Positions 54,764 through 63,978 of a DNA stretch of 64,000 bases are shown here, one piece after another. Every line of letters starts with the position of its first letter. Positions within the stretch are counted from its first letter, which is position 1. Under the pieces are notes generated by a model that was not told where the DNA came from, searched no databases, and saw only the letters and a list, made by a program, of their open reading frames with translations. This DNA is from Oscillatoria princeps RMCB-10. Lineage in GTDB: Bacteria; Cyanobacteriota; Cyanobacteriia; Cyanobacteriales; Oscillatoriaceae. Position numbers and translations under genes: made by a program. The DNA is taken from assembly GCA_019359235.1 (NCBI GenBank), contig JAHHHT010000028.1:46334-110333 (forward strand), read 5' to 3'.

Positions 54764-55087
54764 GAACCGCCCGCTGAAAGCCGGCTGAAACTTTAACAAC
54801 CTCAATATTGTCTACAGCGCGTGCCGGTTGCAGATCCTTGCCAAACTCAAGCACACGGCTGTCTCTGATACAGTTTTTTTCCCCAGAAGCGCCCGCCTGA
54901 GTCTCGCCGGCTCAAGCTTTAACAACCTCAACATTGTCTATTTCCGTGCCGGTTGCAGATCCTTGCCAAACTCAAGCACACGGCTGTCTCTGATACAGTT
55001 TTTTTTTCCAGAAGCGCCCGCCCAAGTCCCGCCGGCTGAAACTTTAACAACCTCAACATTGTCTAATTCAGTGCCGGTTGCAAATAG
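54764..55087. repeat. 125/126-bp tandem repeat, about 2.5 units, non-coding
   Basis: The phrase GCCGGCTGAAACTTTAACAA starts at 54780, 54906 (GCCGGCTCAAGC variant) and 55031, giving periods of 126 and 125. The unit holds GTGCCGGTTGCAGATCCTTG, CACGGCTGTCTCTGATACAG and a run of seven or eight T. As the two periods are not both multiples of 3, it is not a coding repeat. CTGT/ACAG before the T run is only a short stem. Confidence 0.85.
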
Positions 55088-55610
55088 GGAGGAGGGGTGT
55101 TTAGCTTGTCCCTGGCGCTCCAATAATTTTAGAAAATTTTAAGGGAGTTTGCCGCTTTAAAAAGCCAGCGAAATGCTATGGCGGCGTAGAGAACGGACTG
55201 TTCTTCCCCCAGCCTGCGAACGTTTGTACTAACGACCAACGACCGCTGCCATTTGTTTCTGTTGTTAGCGTTCAGCAAACACATGTATGATAATGTGGAA
55301 GGTTTTTTTGCTTTCACCGCTCCCGGCGCACTCCCCCCCTCGAAGCAAGAAGGAAGAAACAACAAGGAAGAAAGAATAAGGAGGAAAGGTTCTCCCCCGC
55401 CCCCCGGCTCCAGACGCTCCAGAGCGCGTCCTGCAAGACACTCCCTTTCTCCCCCTCGCCACAGCCCGCCCCGCACAGCGCGGACTGCCGGCAGCCGGTC
55501 GGGCTGCATTACCACACACACAGACATTTGTCAAGAACAAACCGGCGCGTCCGCCGGCGGGCGTGCCGCCACCGGCCAGCACCCGCAGCAAACAACTATA
55601 TATAGGTGTG

Positions 55611-55714
55611 CCACCGTTTGTAGTTGGGCTTTAGCCCCACCGTTTGTAGTTGGGCTTTAGCCCCACCGTTTGTAGTTGGGCTTTAGCCCCACCGGTTGCA
55701 GTTGGGTGCCGGCC
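55611..55714. repeat. 26-bp tandem repeat, 4 units
   Basis: CCACCGTTTGTAGTTGGG plus CTTTAGCC repeats at 55611, 55637 and 55663, with a diverged fourth unit at 55689. Contiguous units without spacers exclude a CRISPR. The reverse complement matches the repeat at 2592 and 40245. Confidence 0.9.
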
Positions 55715-55839
55715 CCACCGGCAACTTTACCTATGCCGCGCCCCGCCTGCCGGTTAAAATTGTTTTCGGCTCCTTTGAGCGTCCGGGGGGAGGAATCCCC
55801 AATTGTCCCGGAGAGTTCCCAATCAGGAGGGTAAGGACT

Positions 55840-56049
55840 GTGCTAGCAAGAAGAGACGGCAGCGAGAAAGAGCTTTATGCCGTTTATTATGTCGTGTACG
55901 GCTCTCTGGCAGGAGAAGACCAGTTAGTTAAGGAGTATTTCTGGGCGGGGCCCTATGGGGAGCTAAAAGCTGCAGTGAATAAGGCTCAAGACTTGAAAAC
56001 TTCCCACGATAATGATAGCTCATTTGTCGTCAGGAGGTATAAGGAATAG
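55840..56049 (+). CDS. Small hypothetical protein, 69 aa
   Basis: A GTG at 55840 follows AGGAGG by 9 bases, a good initiation region. The product LARRDGSEKELYAVYYVVYG ... SFVVRRYKE is a small mixed-fold protein with no known family. Its last 30 bases overlap the 3' end of the convergent pterin dehydratase gene, because that gene has a long C-terminal extension. Confidence 0.5.
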   Translation: MLARRDGSEKELYAVYYVVYGSLAGEDQLVKEYFWAGPYGELKAAVNKAQDLKTSHDNDSSFVVRRYKE

Positions 56050-56523
56050 TGGGGGCCGGGATTGGGGGATTGGGGGATTGGGGGTGCCGGCGCTGATTCC
56101 ACCGGCTTTTTTTCGCCGCACTCGCCGGCAGCCAAAATCAACCCGCTCGCTTCTTTTGTGGATCTTTTGTGGAAATTGACCGGCAATCTCATCGGTCTTG
56201 GCCGCCACGATCGAATCGTTGCGGTGCGGAACGTGAATCGCGTCAGTCCACCAGCTCGCCGTTACTTTTCCCCACTCAGTCAGTAAAGCGGGGTGATGCC
56301 TTTCTGCCTCAGCCAGCTCGCCGACGCGGTTGGTGAGCGCTAGTGCGGTTTTGAAATCGGGAAACTTGTAGGTGCGCTCCAGGCGCGGCACTCCATCTAG
56401 CTCTACTATTTTCCAGTCGGGAATCTGTGGTTTGAGTTGAGCAATCTCTGCTTCGGTTGCCCTTGGCGCGTTCTTGTGGCACGCTGTACACTTTTCTTGT
56501 GCGAGAGTTGCCATCGTTGCCAT
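56020..56523 (-). CDS. phhB: Pterin-4a-carbinolamine dehydratase-like protein, extended
   Basis: The dehydratase fold is clear: LERTYKFPDFKTALALTNRV, ELAEAERHHPALLTEWGKVT and HRNDSIVAAKTDEIAG. It dehydrates 4a-hydroxy-tetrahydropterins (or acts in molybdopterin-like roles). It has an N-terminal CTACHKNAPRATEAEI segment common in cyanobacterial members. Normal length is about 115 residues; this one has 167 because the frame continues 50 residues past the usual end into a heptamer repeat (NPPIPQS), possibly after loss of the stop. Start: ATG at 56523 after AAGGAG. Confidence 0.85.
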   Translation of the reverse strand: MATMATLAQEKCTACHKNAPRATEAEIAQLKPQIPDWKIVELDGVPRLERTYKFPDFKTALALTNRVGELAEAERHHPALLTEWGKVTASWWTDAIHVPHRNDSIVAAKTDEIAGQFPQKIHKRSERVDFGCRRVRRKKAGGISAGTPNPPIPQSRPPLFLIPPDDK

Positions 56524-56631
56524 AGTTGCCTTCTCCTTCGCTTGCAGAGATTAAGCTGTTCTATTTCTAAAGATTGGGGCTTGTAGAGGACATCCCCCTC
56601 AGGGGAGATTTCTGCCGGTCATAAACGAGTA

Positions 56632-56721
56632 GAGGTAGTGAGAAACCCGGTTTCTTTAAGAAACCGGGTTTCTTATCCGCAGGGGGTCTTATGCGAACTT
56701 CATCCAACTGAAAACCGCTAT
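56632..56721. mobile_element. MITE-like element, copy 4 (left end lost)
   Basis: Starts inside the element at GTAGTGAGAAACCCGGTTTC and keeps the palindrome and the right end TTCATCCAACTGAAAACC then GCTAT. The left terminal repeat is gone. Confidence 0.7.
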
Positions 56722-57109
56722 CCATTCAGGGATTGCAATACTGGCATTGCGCCGGACCGGCAGTTTACCGCCGGGCAGGGAATAATTCCTCTTGACTGAA
56801 GCTGCATTTTTTGCAATAAAAAATCCCGCAGCGAATCAGGTGAGTCGGGAAAGCGAATTCCACGGCATCAAAGAGCTGTTTCTCTGCGGTAATGCCTTTG
56901 ATGTTCTCGCCTTGGCCTTCCGCGGGGCCGCCTATATTACAAGTCGCGGTACAAATGATTTGGGAGTATCATTTACTATAAGATTGCCTCAAATCGTAAC
57001 AGTCTCTGAAGTGGTTATCTAGCGAGAATGGGGTGAGCTGTAAGCACACACGCAAGCTGAGATTGCTGAGAAAATGTGGGCTCTGCTCACCGAGTGATGG
57101 CAGCAGATA

Positions 57110-57205
57110 TATAGCGTTTCTCATCCTTTGTGAGGTACTGAGAACCCCGGTTTCTTAAAGAAACCGGGGAACAGGCCTTAGTTCATCCAACTGAGAACCG
57201 CTATA
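57110..57205. mobile_element. MITE-like element, copy 5 (96 bp)
   Basis: TATAGCGTTTCTCATCC at the left and CATCCAACTGAGAACCGC then TATA at the right, with the palindrome GTTTCTTAAAGAAAC inside. Same length as copies 1 and 2. Confidence 0.75.
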
Positions 57206-57741
57206 TAGCAATGGACAGCTCCGTAATGGACAAGGCCCCAACGCAGCGCTTGCGCGCCGCTTACGCTAACGCTCGGAAAGATATTGGGACAGGCAAGATG
57301 CCTGTCCTGCGAGATGTCCGTAGGGCAGGCGTCTCCCCTGCCCCCAATGTTTAGTGTCCTAACCAATTTGGCTAGTGCTATAGCATTTCTTGATTCGATG
57401 GGGGCACACCGCTGCGACCGAGTTCCGCCGCGACCGAGCTCCCGAACTGTAGAGATCCCCCGCTCCCCTGCTGTGCGTAAAATGAAGCAATCGGAGATGT
57501 CAGTCGTTCAATTTGCGCAGCAGATAGCCAGATAGTAGAATAGACAGCGATTATAATATGCTAACTAGACGCCTGACCGCTTGCCGTCGGCGCGACTAGC
57601 CCCACAGAATTGCGCCGGTGGCGAGACGATAACTCCCCTGAGCTGCAGCCACTCACTAAGAATTTCAGTAAAAATACGGCTGCCAACGCCGGCTCGAATA
57701 AGGACAATGTTGGCATGCTCTTGTTTATGTGACATCTACCT

Positions 57742-57984
57742 ATGGATAGAAAGACCCAGCGCCTATTTATTTTTATTTTGGCTTGCAGTGCTGTAGGAGT
57801 CGCTCTCGGCGGAACGGCCAGCCGAGCTGAACTAAATCACTGTCTGACTGCTGCGACGCCGGCGAGCGAGTGCCTGACCCAAGATCCTCTGCTCAAGACG
57901 CTTGAGGGGATGAGCGTTGGCTTAGTGGCGGGGGCGGGAGCTGCCCTGGGCGTCACCTTCCAGATGGGGCAGAAAGATAGCTGA
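57742..57984 (+). CDS. Small membrane protein, 80 aa, hypothetical
   Basis: MDRKTQRLFIFILACSAVGV gives a signal-like first segment; the middle has two Cys (NHCLTAATPASECLT) and the end a second hydrophobic stretch (GLVAGAGAALGVTFQ). Two membrane segments with a Cys-containing loop suggest a small periplasm-facing membrane protein. No family known, and no ribosome-binding site; it is retained as plausible because the hydrophobic pattern is coherent. Confidence 0.4.
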   Translation: MDRKTQRLFIFILACSAVGVALGGTASRAELNHCLTAATPASECLTQDPLLKTLEGMSVGLVAGAGAALGVTFQMGQKDS

Positions 57985-58337
57985 TATTTCAGCAACCAAC
58001 CCCAACCCGTCCGCACGCCACTGTAACGCCTGCGCCACCTTCCGCTTCCGCCGGTGGGAGAGGGCTGCCAGACAAGAGAATGCTTTAAAATCCGTTTTAA
58101 TAACCTTGATAATGGCCGGTGCGAGACGGGTGGGGCGAGCGTCCCCCTTTGGGGGAGCAGGAGAGAGGGGGAGCGGGGGAGAAATGAATCAGGGGCAATA
58201 AACCAGAACTGGATTAGGACTTGCGCACAACCATGAAAGAAACCGGGTTTCTGGGGTGAGCCCCGGCGCTGAAAGTCAAGGAGTATGGTAGGAAACCCGG
58301 TTTCTGCGTAATTCCTATGGACATTAATCCGCAGCGC
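57985..58337. other. Intergenic, two GAAACCCGGTTTC palindrome halves
   Basis: No gene. GAAACCGGGTTTC (about 58239) and GAAACCCGGTTTC (about 58292) lie 53 bases apart; the terminal repeats of the MITE-like element are not visible. Confidence 0.5.
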
Positions 58338-59111
58338 TCACAGCAAGCCCTTCTCCTGTAAAAATTTCTCTATTCGGCTAGCTTCCGGAGTTTTGCCCTC
58401 TGCTTTGAATAATTCCACGGCTTTTTTAAGGTTTGCTAGCCCCTCCTCTTGCTTTCCTTGATCCAACAGAGCCAGCCCCAAGTTTTTGCGAGCCTCTGCG
58501 TATTTGGAATTGATTTGAATAGCTTGCTGGAACTCAGTTACCGCCGCCTCCATTTGCCCTTGCCTAGCCAGAGCCAACCCCAAGGCATTGTGAGCTAGGG
58601 CGTACTTGGAATTCATTTTAATGGCTTGCCGGAACTCGGCAATTGCTTCGTCTAGCTTGGCTTGAGCGTAAAGAACATTGCCCAGCTTATAGCGAGTGGC
58701 CGCATCATTTGGGTATCGCTGAAGCCCTTGCCTCAAGAGAGACTCCGCACTTTGCAACAGAGCCCGCCCATTGCTTTGGGAGCCTTCGGTATACAGCTCA
58801 GTCGCCTTGCTCAATACGGAGGCGTAACCCTTGCCGATTTGAGTGCATTCCTTGTCCTCGTCCTCGTCTGAGTCATCCTCTTTTGGTTTCTTTTTACAGA
58901 TATACAAATCGTCTTTTTTCATCTCGTAAAAGACAATTTCACCGGGGGCAGGAGTTGGAGTATTGCTTTGTGAGAGGAGAAGCTCAGCCGGCTGAGCCAA
59001 GGAAGGTTGAGAGAGCAGGAACGGACACGCGCCCGCACCAGCGATAACCCTGACAGCGAGCCATTTGAAAGGCTGAACTGGGGAGAGCGAATTGTGGTTT
59101 TTCACCTGCAT
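58338..59111 (-). CDS. TPR-repeat exported protein
   Basis: 257 residues. Residues 14-40 are a signal segment (VRVIAGAGACPFLLSQPSLA). A spacer with an acidic run (EDDSDEDEDKE) follows. The C-terminal half has three tetratricopeptide repeats with the typical 34-residue period: AATRYKLGNVLYAQAKLDEA, YALAHNALGLALARQGQMEA and YAEARKNLGLALLDQGKQEE. TPRs bind partner proteins; here in the periplasm or wall. Neighbours give no partner. Confidence 0.85.
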   Translation of the reverse strand: MQVKNHNSLSPVQPFKWLAVRVIAGAGACPFLLSQPSLAQPAELLLSQSNTPTPAPGEIVFYEMKKDDLYICKKKPKEDDSDEDEDKECTQIGKGYASVLSKATELYTEGSQSNGRALLQSAESLLRQGLQRYPNDAATRYKLGNVLYAQAKLDEAIAEFRQAIKMNSKYALAHNALGLALARQGQMEAAVTEFQQAIQINSKYAEARKNLGLALLDQGKQEEGLANLKKAVELFKAEGKTPEASRIEKFLQEKGLL

Positions 59112-59475
59112 GGGTATTTACACCAGATGTCTTTTTTGTCAAGAGGAGCGAGCGGAAAGCTTTGGGCAACCGGCAAGAGCTGCTAAAAAATTAACAATAC
59201 TCTACAACTACCGTTTTTCCCTCCCGACTGCAGGGGCATCCATTCGCATGGGGCATGGGGATTGGGCATGGGGCCGAAGCGCATGGGGCATGGGGCATGG
59301 GGGATTGGGCATGGGGCGGGCGGCTGAAAGCGCCCTACTGTGCAATACATATTGTTGGGAACGCAGACATCACAAGCTTGCCCTCAGGTTCCCAATCCCG
59401 GAGAGCCCCGAAATAGCCGGCAGCGCCCTCATCCCCTGCAGGGGCGGGGGAAAGCGCCCGCCCCCAAGAGGAAAA
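59112..59475. other. Spacer with CATGGGG/GGGATTG heptamer repeats
   Basis: No gene. At 59247-59312 GCATGGG, GGGGATT and CATGGGG units alternate, the inverse of the array at 26896. The rest is GC-rich sequence after acs. Confidence 0.6.
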
Positions 59476-61443
59476 TTAGGCTCCTGAGCGCAGCTTGTCG
59501 AGGACGGTGCGATCTTCGAGGGTGGAAGTGTCACCGGCAACCTCCTGACCGGCAGCCAGGGAGCGCAGCAGCCGGCGCATAATTTTGCCCGAGCGAGTCT
59601 TGGGCAAACCTTCAGTAAAGCGGATTTCTCCCGGACGGGCAATTGCGCCAATTTCGCTGACCACATGCTGCTTGAGCTCTTTGAGCAGCGCCTCGCTGGG
59701 GCTGTGGGTGCTTTCCAGCGTCACAAAAGCGACAATCTCTTCCCCTTTGAGCTGATCCGGCTTGCCGACAACCGCCGCCTCAGCAACCGCTGGGTGCGAC
59801 ACCAGCGCCGACTCGATTTCCATCGTCCCCAGCCGGTGTCCGGCGACATTAATCACGTCATCGACGCGCCCCATCACCCAGAAATAGCCGTCCGCATCTT
59901 GCCGCGCCCCATCACCGGCAAAGTAGAAATGCTGGCCGTCCTTGGGGGGGATGTGCTCCCAGTAGGTGCGGCGGAAGCGTTCTGGGTCGCCGTAGACCGT
60001 CCGCATCATGCCGGGCCAGGGGTGCTTAATGGCCAGATAGCCGCCTTGGTTAGTGCCGGCGGAGTTGCCGTCCAAATCCACGACATCAGCGATAATTCCG
60101 GGGAAAGGCAGGGTGGCGGAACCGGGTTTGGCGGGGATGGCACCGGGGAGGGGGGTAATCATAATGCCGCCGGTTTCCGTTTGCCACCAGGTATCGACTA
60201 TGGGGCAGCGCTGACCGCCAATCACGCGATAGTACCACATCCAGGTTTCCGGGTTGATGGGTTCGCCCACGGTTCCCAGCAGTCGCAGGGACGAGAGGTT
60301 GCGGGATTTGGGGTGGTGCTCGCCCATCTTGATGAAGGTGCGGATGGCGGTGGGTGCGGTGTAGAAGATGGTGACGCCGTATTTTTCGATCACGTCCCAG
60401 AAACAGCCCGGGTTGGAGGGGCGGGGGGCACCTTCGTACATCAGGGTGGTGGCACCGTTGGAGAGGGGTCCGTAGACGATGTAGCTGTGGCCGGTAATCC
60501 AGCCCACGTCAGCGGTACACCAGTACACGTCGGTATCTTGCAGGTCGAAGATCCACTTGGTGGTCATGTGCGTGTAGAGGTTGTAACCGGCAGTCGTGTG
60601 GACTACGCCCTTGGGCTTGCCGGTGCTGCCGCTGGTGTAGAGGATGAACAGCAGGTCTTCGCTGTCCATCGGTTCGGCAGGGCAGTTGGCGGAGACGCCC
60701 TTTTGCAAGTCGTGCCACCAGTGGTCGCGCCCGGCTTTCATCTGGATTTGCTGGCCGGTGCGCTTGACCACCAGGACATCTTTGACCGTGGGGACGCCTT
60801 CCGCCAGGGCTTTGTCCACTTGCTCTTTCAGGGGGACGACCGCATCTTTGCGCCAGCCGCCGTCAGCGGTGACCACGAGTTTGGCTTGCCCGTCGATCAG
60901 GCGATCTCGCAGGGCTTCGGCGCTAAATCCGCCAAAAACGACGCTGTGCGGTGCACCGATGCGGGCGCAGGCCAGCATGGCAATCGCCGCTTCCGGAATC
61001 ATCGGCATGTAGATGCCGACGCGATCGCCTTTTCCCACGCCCAGCTGTTTGAGGACGTTGGCAAACTGGCAGACTTCCCGGTGCAGCTGGGCGTAGGTGA
61101 GGGTGCGGGAGTCGCCCGGTTCGCCCTCCCAAATCAGGGCGGCTTTGTTCTTGCGCCAGGTAGTGAGGTGCCGGTCGAGACAGTTGTAGGAAATGTTGGT
61201 TTTACCGCCGACAAACCACTTGGCAAAAGGGGGCTGCCAGTCGAGCACGGTGTCCCACTTCTGGAACCAGTGCAGTTCTTGTTCGGCGAGCTCCGCCCAG
61301 AATTTCTGGGGGTCGGCTTTGGCGCGTTCGTACAGCTGTCTGTATTCTTCCAGGCTTTTGATGTGGGCGTTCTGGGAGAATTCCGCTGGCGGCTGCAACA
61401 GCCGCTCTTCGTGCAGGATGGATTCGATGGTGGCTTCGGACAT
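59476..61443 (-). CDS. acs: Acetyl-CoA synthetase
   Basis: Forms acetyl-CoA from acetate, ATP and CoA through acetyl-AMP. 655 residues with full ACS-type layout: [19 protein letters not shown] (P-loop), [51 protein letters not shown], and the acetylatable catalytic Lys in [13 protein letters not shown]. Starts [15 protein letters not shown], as in other cyanobacterial copies. No ribosome-binding site is clear. Neighbours are unrelated; it likely serves acetate assimilation. Confidence 0.97.
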   Translation of the reverse strand: MSEATIESILHEERLLQPPAEFSQNAHIKSLEEYRQLYERAKADPQKFWAELAEQELHWFQKWDTVLDWQPPFAKWFVGGKTNISYNCLDRHLTTWRKNKAALIWEGEPGDSRTLTYAQLHREVCQFANVLKQLGVGKGDRVGIYMPMIPEAAIAMLACARIGAPHSVVFGGFSAEALRDRLIDGQAKLVVTADGGWRKDAVVPLKEQVDKALAEGVPTVKDVLVVKRTGQQIQMKAGRDHWWHDLQKGVSANCPAEPMDSEDLLFILYTSGSTGKPKGVVHTTAGYNLYTHMTTKWIFDLQDTDVYWCTADVGWITGHSYIVYGPLSNGATTLMYEGAPRPSNPGCFWDVIEKYGVTIFYTAPTAIRTFIKMGEHHPKSRNLSSLRLLGTVGEPINPETWMWYYRVIGGQRCPIVDTWWQTETGGIMITPLPGAIPAKPGSATLPFPGIIADVVDLDGNSAGTNQGGYLAIKHPWPGMMRTVYGDPERFRRTYWEHIPPKDGQHFYFAGDGARQDADGYFWVMGRVDDVINVAGHRLGTMEIESALVSHPAVAEAAVVGKPDQLKGEEIVAFVTLESTHSPSEALLKELKQHVVSEIGAIARPGEIRFTEGLPKTRSGKIMRRLLRSLAAGQEVAGDTSTLEDRTVLDKLRSGA

Positions 61444-61588
61444 CGGTGTTTTTGTAACTGGGACTACTCTTTTACACTATTTTTGAGCCAAATGGGGGGG
61501 AACGAATCTTGAATTTTTTTTAAGATTTGGGGGGTGGGGGGTTGACCCGCCCCCTGTACGGTGCCCAAGGAAGACAGGAGGAATACCT

Positions 61589-61635
61589 CGTTCCCAGCCT
61601 CAGGCTGGGAACGCCGTTCTGGAGGCTCTGCCTCC
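61589..61635. repeat. Double-hairpin repeat
   Basis: CGTTCCCAGCCTCAGGCTGG, GAACG and GGAGGCTCTGCCTCC in the same order as at 45351, with the same AGATTAAAAGCCTAA flank about 30 bases downstream. Confidence 0.8.
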
Positions 61636-61828
61636 TTTAAAGGGGAATACAGATTAAAAGCCTAATAGCTTATCTCCTCGTTCCCAGAAGTTGTAGGGTG
61701 CGTTCCCTCTCAGGCACTCTATTTCTAGGGAGGGATGAAGAGGGGGGAACGCACCCCACCTCTGGGAGGAGGTGCCGGCTTTTTTTGAGGAGGGGCGATC
61801 GTTTTTGCGGCGGAAGTGGGAAATATAT

Positions 61829-61945
61829 TTATGGCGGTTCTCAGTTTGATGTACTATGGCCCAGAAACCCGATTTCGTAGGGGCGGGTTCCTGTGCCCGC
61901 CCCTACCGAGTTTCTCCGTAGCACACTAATCTGAGAAACGCTATA
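61829..61945. mobile_element. MITE-like element, copy 6, with a nested palindrome
   Basis: Left ATTTATGGCGGTTCTCAG and right GAGAAACGCTATAG are the diverged ends. The core palindrome GAAACCCGATTTC is interrupted by GTAGGGGCGGGTTCCTGTGC and its mate CCGCCCCTAC, a different palindrome family, so one repeat has inserted into another. Confidence 0.65.
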
Positions 61946-61968
61946 GAGATGAGTGCCGGTTGAATTTT

Positions 61969-63936
61969 ATGAGCGATTTCCCAGATTTTTCGGGTCAGGG
62001 CTATCAAGTGGTGCGCGAACTGGGTCACAATAGTCTCGGTGGGCGCGTCACTTTCCAGGCAACCCACTGTCAAAGGGGAGTGCCGGTGGTGATTAAGCAG
62101 TTCCAGTTTGCCCAGTTGGGGGCTAGCTGGGCGGAATACGAGGCTTTTGAGCAAGAAATTAAGGTGCTGCGCAGTCTCAACCATCCGGGCATCCCGCACT
62201 ATCTCGATTCTTTCCAGACGCCGGATGGCTTCTGCATGGTGCAGGAGTACAAAGACGCGGAATGTTTGGCAACTCGCCGCAGCTTTTCTCCTCAGGAAAT
62301 TAAGCAAATTGCTGTGGCGGTTTTAGAGATTTTGGTTTACCTGCAAAGTCAGAAACCGCCAGTTATCCACCGGGATATTAAGCCGGAAAATATCTTGGTG
62401 GATGATAAGATAAATGTTTATCTGGTGGATTTTGGCTTTGCCCGTACCGGCGGTGGGGAAGTCGCCGCCAGCAGTGTGGTGAAGGGAACTTTGGGGTTTA
62501 TGCCGCCAGAGCAACTGTTCAACCGGCAGCTGACAGAAGCTTCCGATTTGTATGGGTTAGGGGCGGCGCTGATTTGCTCACTCACCGGCACTCATTCCGG
62601 TGAGATTGGGAATTTAATTGATGACAGCTATCGCATTCATTTCCAGCATTTGGTTCCGCCGCTGCAGCGGGGGTGGATGAACTGGCTGGAAAAAATGGTC
62701 GAGCCTAAACCGCAACAGCGCTATCCCAATGCGGCGGCGGCGCTTTTGGCGCTCAAGCCGGTGGATGTCAATAGCTTGCCAAAAGTGAGGTTGAGCAAAG
62801 AGATTTTGGAATTTACCGCCTCACAATTTGGCGAGAAAGTGACGCAAACGCTGGCGGTAAGCAACCCGATTCCAGATACAGTGCTGGCGGGGAGGTGGGA
62901 AGTGGTTCCACATGTAAGCGATCCGCCGCACACGCCTTACGATCACGCTTGGATTTCGTTCCAGCCTATGAGGTTTGAGAGCAATCAGGCGGATTGCAAA
63001 ATTACGGTGGATACGAGCCGGTTGCGAGCCGGTGAGTTTTACTCTCGCCAGATTCTATTGCGCACCAATTCCGAGCCTGACACGCACGCGATTGATGTAA
63101 AAGTGCAGACTGCTCCCCTTCCAGAACCGCAAAAACCGGCGTATTTGGCGTATTTGTTGCTGGCTTTGGTGTTCGCTTTGTCCTGCGGTGCCGGTTGTGT
63201 GCTGGGCTTTGCCTCCCCGATTATTGTAGTACCCGGTTTTATCGCTGTGTTGGCGGCTGCGGATCGGATTTTGACGGCGAGAGCGGCTGGAGTTGAGATT
63301 AATTGGTTTAGAACTGTGGTTTTGGCTTTTCTCTGTCAATTATTTGGGGCGTTGGTTTGTAGTATATTGGGTTGGGATGTTGGCTTGCTGGTTGGAGGTG
63401 TGATTGGTGCTTTGTATGGGGATAGAATTCTCAACCCTAGGAGTTATGTATTGGTTTTTCCGAGGGGTGTGCCAGCTGTGGCGCTGGTGTTTGGTGGGCT
63501 TTTTGTAATTCAATTATTCGCGGGTAAAATTTATGATACTCTATCGGTAGATATTCCATGGGTTACATCAACATCGGTCCCTCTATTATTTGCTGTAAGT
63601 CCGGGAATTTTGATTTCACTTACGGCTGCGAGTAACAAGCTGAGAGAAATAGGCTTCCAGAAAAAAACGGCTGCCAACCTCCCACTACTTACTGCCGGAT
63701 TTGGCGTTGCCTTAGGAGCCTTGTATCCGCTGATTTTAGGTCTGGACAAGTACCTGCCTTATACCCTCGATAATGGCAGGCTACTATCTGACTTGCCTCA
63801 CTTCATCGCGATCCCGTTTGCTGCTGTAGTAGGAACGGGCGTTCCCTTAATCTATGGACTTATTTACCCGCATTTTAAGCGCGGGAGACTGATTGCTAAA
63901 TATCGCCGGGATGAGCTACATTTGATTAAGCCATAA
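61969..63936 (+). CDS. Membrane-anchored Ser/Thr protein kinase
   Basis: 655 residues with the ATG at 61969. Kinase domain about 10-265: VVIKQFQF (Lys), HRDIKPENILVDD (catalytic loop), LVDFGFAR (DFG), GTLGFMPPEQLF and a DLYGLGAALICSLTG helix. Then an Ig-like or beta-sandwich stretch (LSKEILEFTASQFGEKVTQT, FYSRQILLRTNSEPDTHAI) followed by a C-terminal membrane region of about eight hydrophobic segments (YLAYLLLALVFALSCGAGCV, LLVGGVIGALYG, AAVVGTGVPLIYGLIYPHF). So the kinase is tethered with its catalytic part in the cytoplasm. Substrates unknown; no phosphatase is adjacent. This layout is common in cyanobacterial STKs. Confidence 0.85.
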   Translation: MSDFPDFSGQGYQVVRELGHNSLGGRVTFQATHCQRGVPVVIKQFQFAQLGASWAEYEAFEQEIKVLRSLNHPGIPHYLDSFQTPDGFCMVQEYKDAECLATRRSFSPQEIKQIAVAVLEILVYLQSQKPPVIHRDIKPENILVDDKINVYLVDFGFARTGGGEVAASSVVKGTLGFMPPEQLFNRQLTEASDLYGLGAALICSLTGTHSGEIGNLIDDSYRIHFQHLVPPLQRGWMNWLEKMVEPKPQQRYPNAAAALLALKPVDVNSLPKVRLSKEILEFTASQFGEKVTQTLAVSNPIPDTVLAGRWEVVPHVSDPPHTPYDHAWISFQPMRFESNQADCKITVDTSRLRAGEFYSRQILLRTNSEPDTHAIDVKVQTAPLPEPQKPAYLAYLLLALVFALSCGAGCVLGFASPIIVVPGFIAVLAAADRILTARAAGVEINWFRTVVLAFLCQLFGALVCSILGWDVGLLVGGVIGALYGDRILNPRSYVLVFPRGVPAVALVFGGLFVIQLFAGKIYDTLSVDIPWVTSTSVPLLFAVSPGILISLTAASNKLREIGFQKKTAANLPLLTAGFGVALGALYPLILGLDKYLPYTLDNGRLLSDLPHFIAIPFAAVVGTGVPLIYGLIYPHFKRGRLIAKYRRDELHLIKP

Positions 63937-63978
63937 GTTGTGGTAAAACTTTCACCCCTTCCCGCCCGTACAAATAAG

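Larger units (their letters stand above)
54505..55839. other. 1.3-kb repeat-rich spacer upstream of pckA
   Basis: No protein gene is supported. Contents: the 125/126-bp tandem repeat (54764-55087), GC-rich unidentified sequence (55090-55600), and the 26-bp tandem repeat (55611-55714). Open frames inside do not stay in phase across repeat units. Confidence 0.65.
56524..57741. other. 1.2-kb spacer with two MITE-like copies, no gene supported
   Basis: It contains the element copies at 56632 and 57110 and a GGACAGGCAAGATGCCTGTCC palindrome (about 57290). Open frames at 56792-57022 and 57284-57535 have no family match or ribosome-binding site. Confidence 0.6.
61444..61968. other. 525-bp spacer: repeats and element copy 6
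   Basis: No gene. GTTCCCAGCCTCAGGCTGGGAAC / GGAGGCTCTGCCTCC (61589-61635), TTGTAGGGTGCGTTCCCTCT (61691; repeated at 63980-64000), and the element copy at 61829-61945. Confidence 0.7.

Noticed and set aside
55611..55714. CRISPR array with 26-bp repeats
   Set aside because: Units abut directly without unique spacers, and the sequence also occurs singly elsewhere.
59665..61512. 615-codon open frame opposite acs
   Set aside because: Antisense frame kept open by GC-biased codon use of acs. Composition rich in Gly, Asp and His with no domain.
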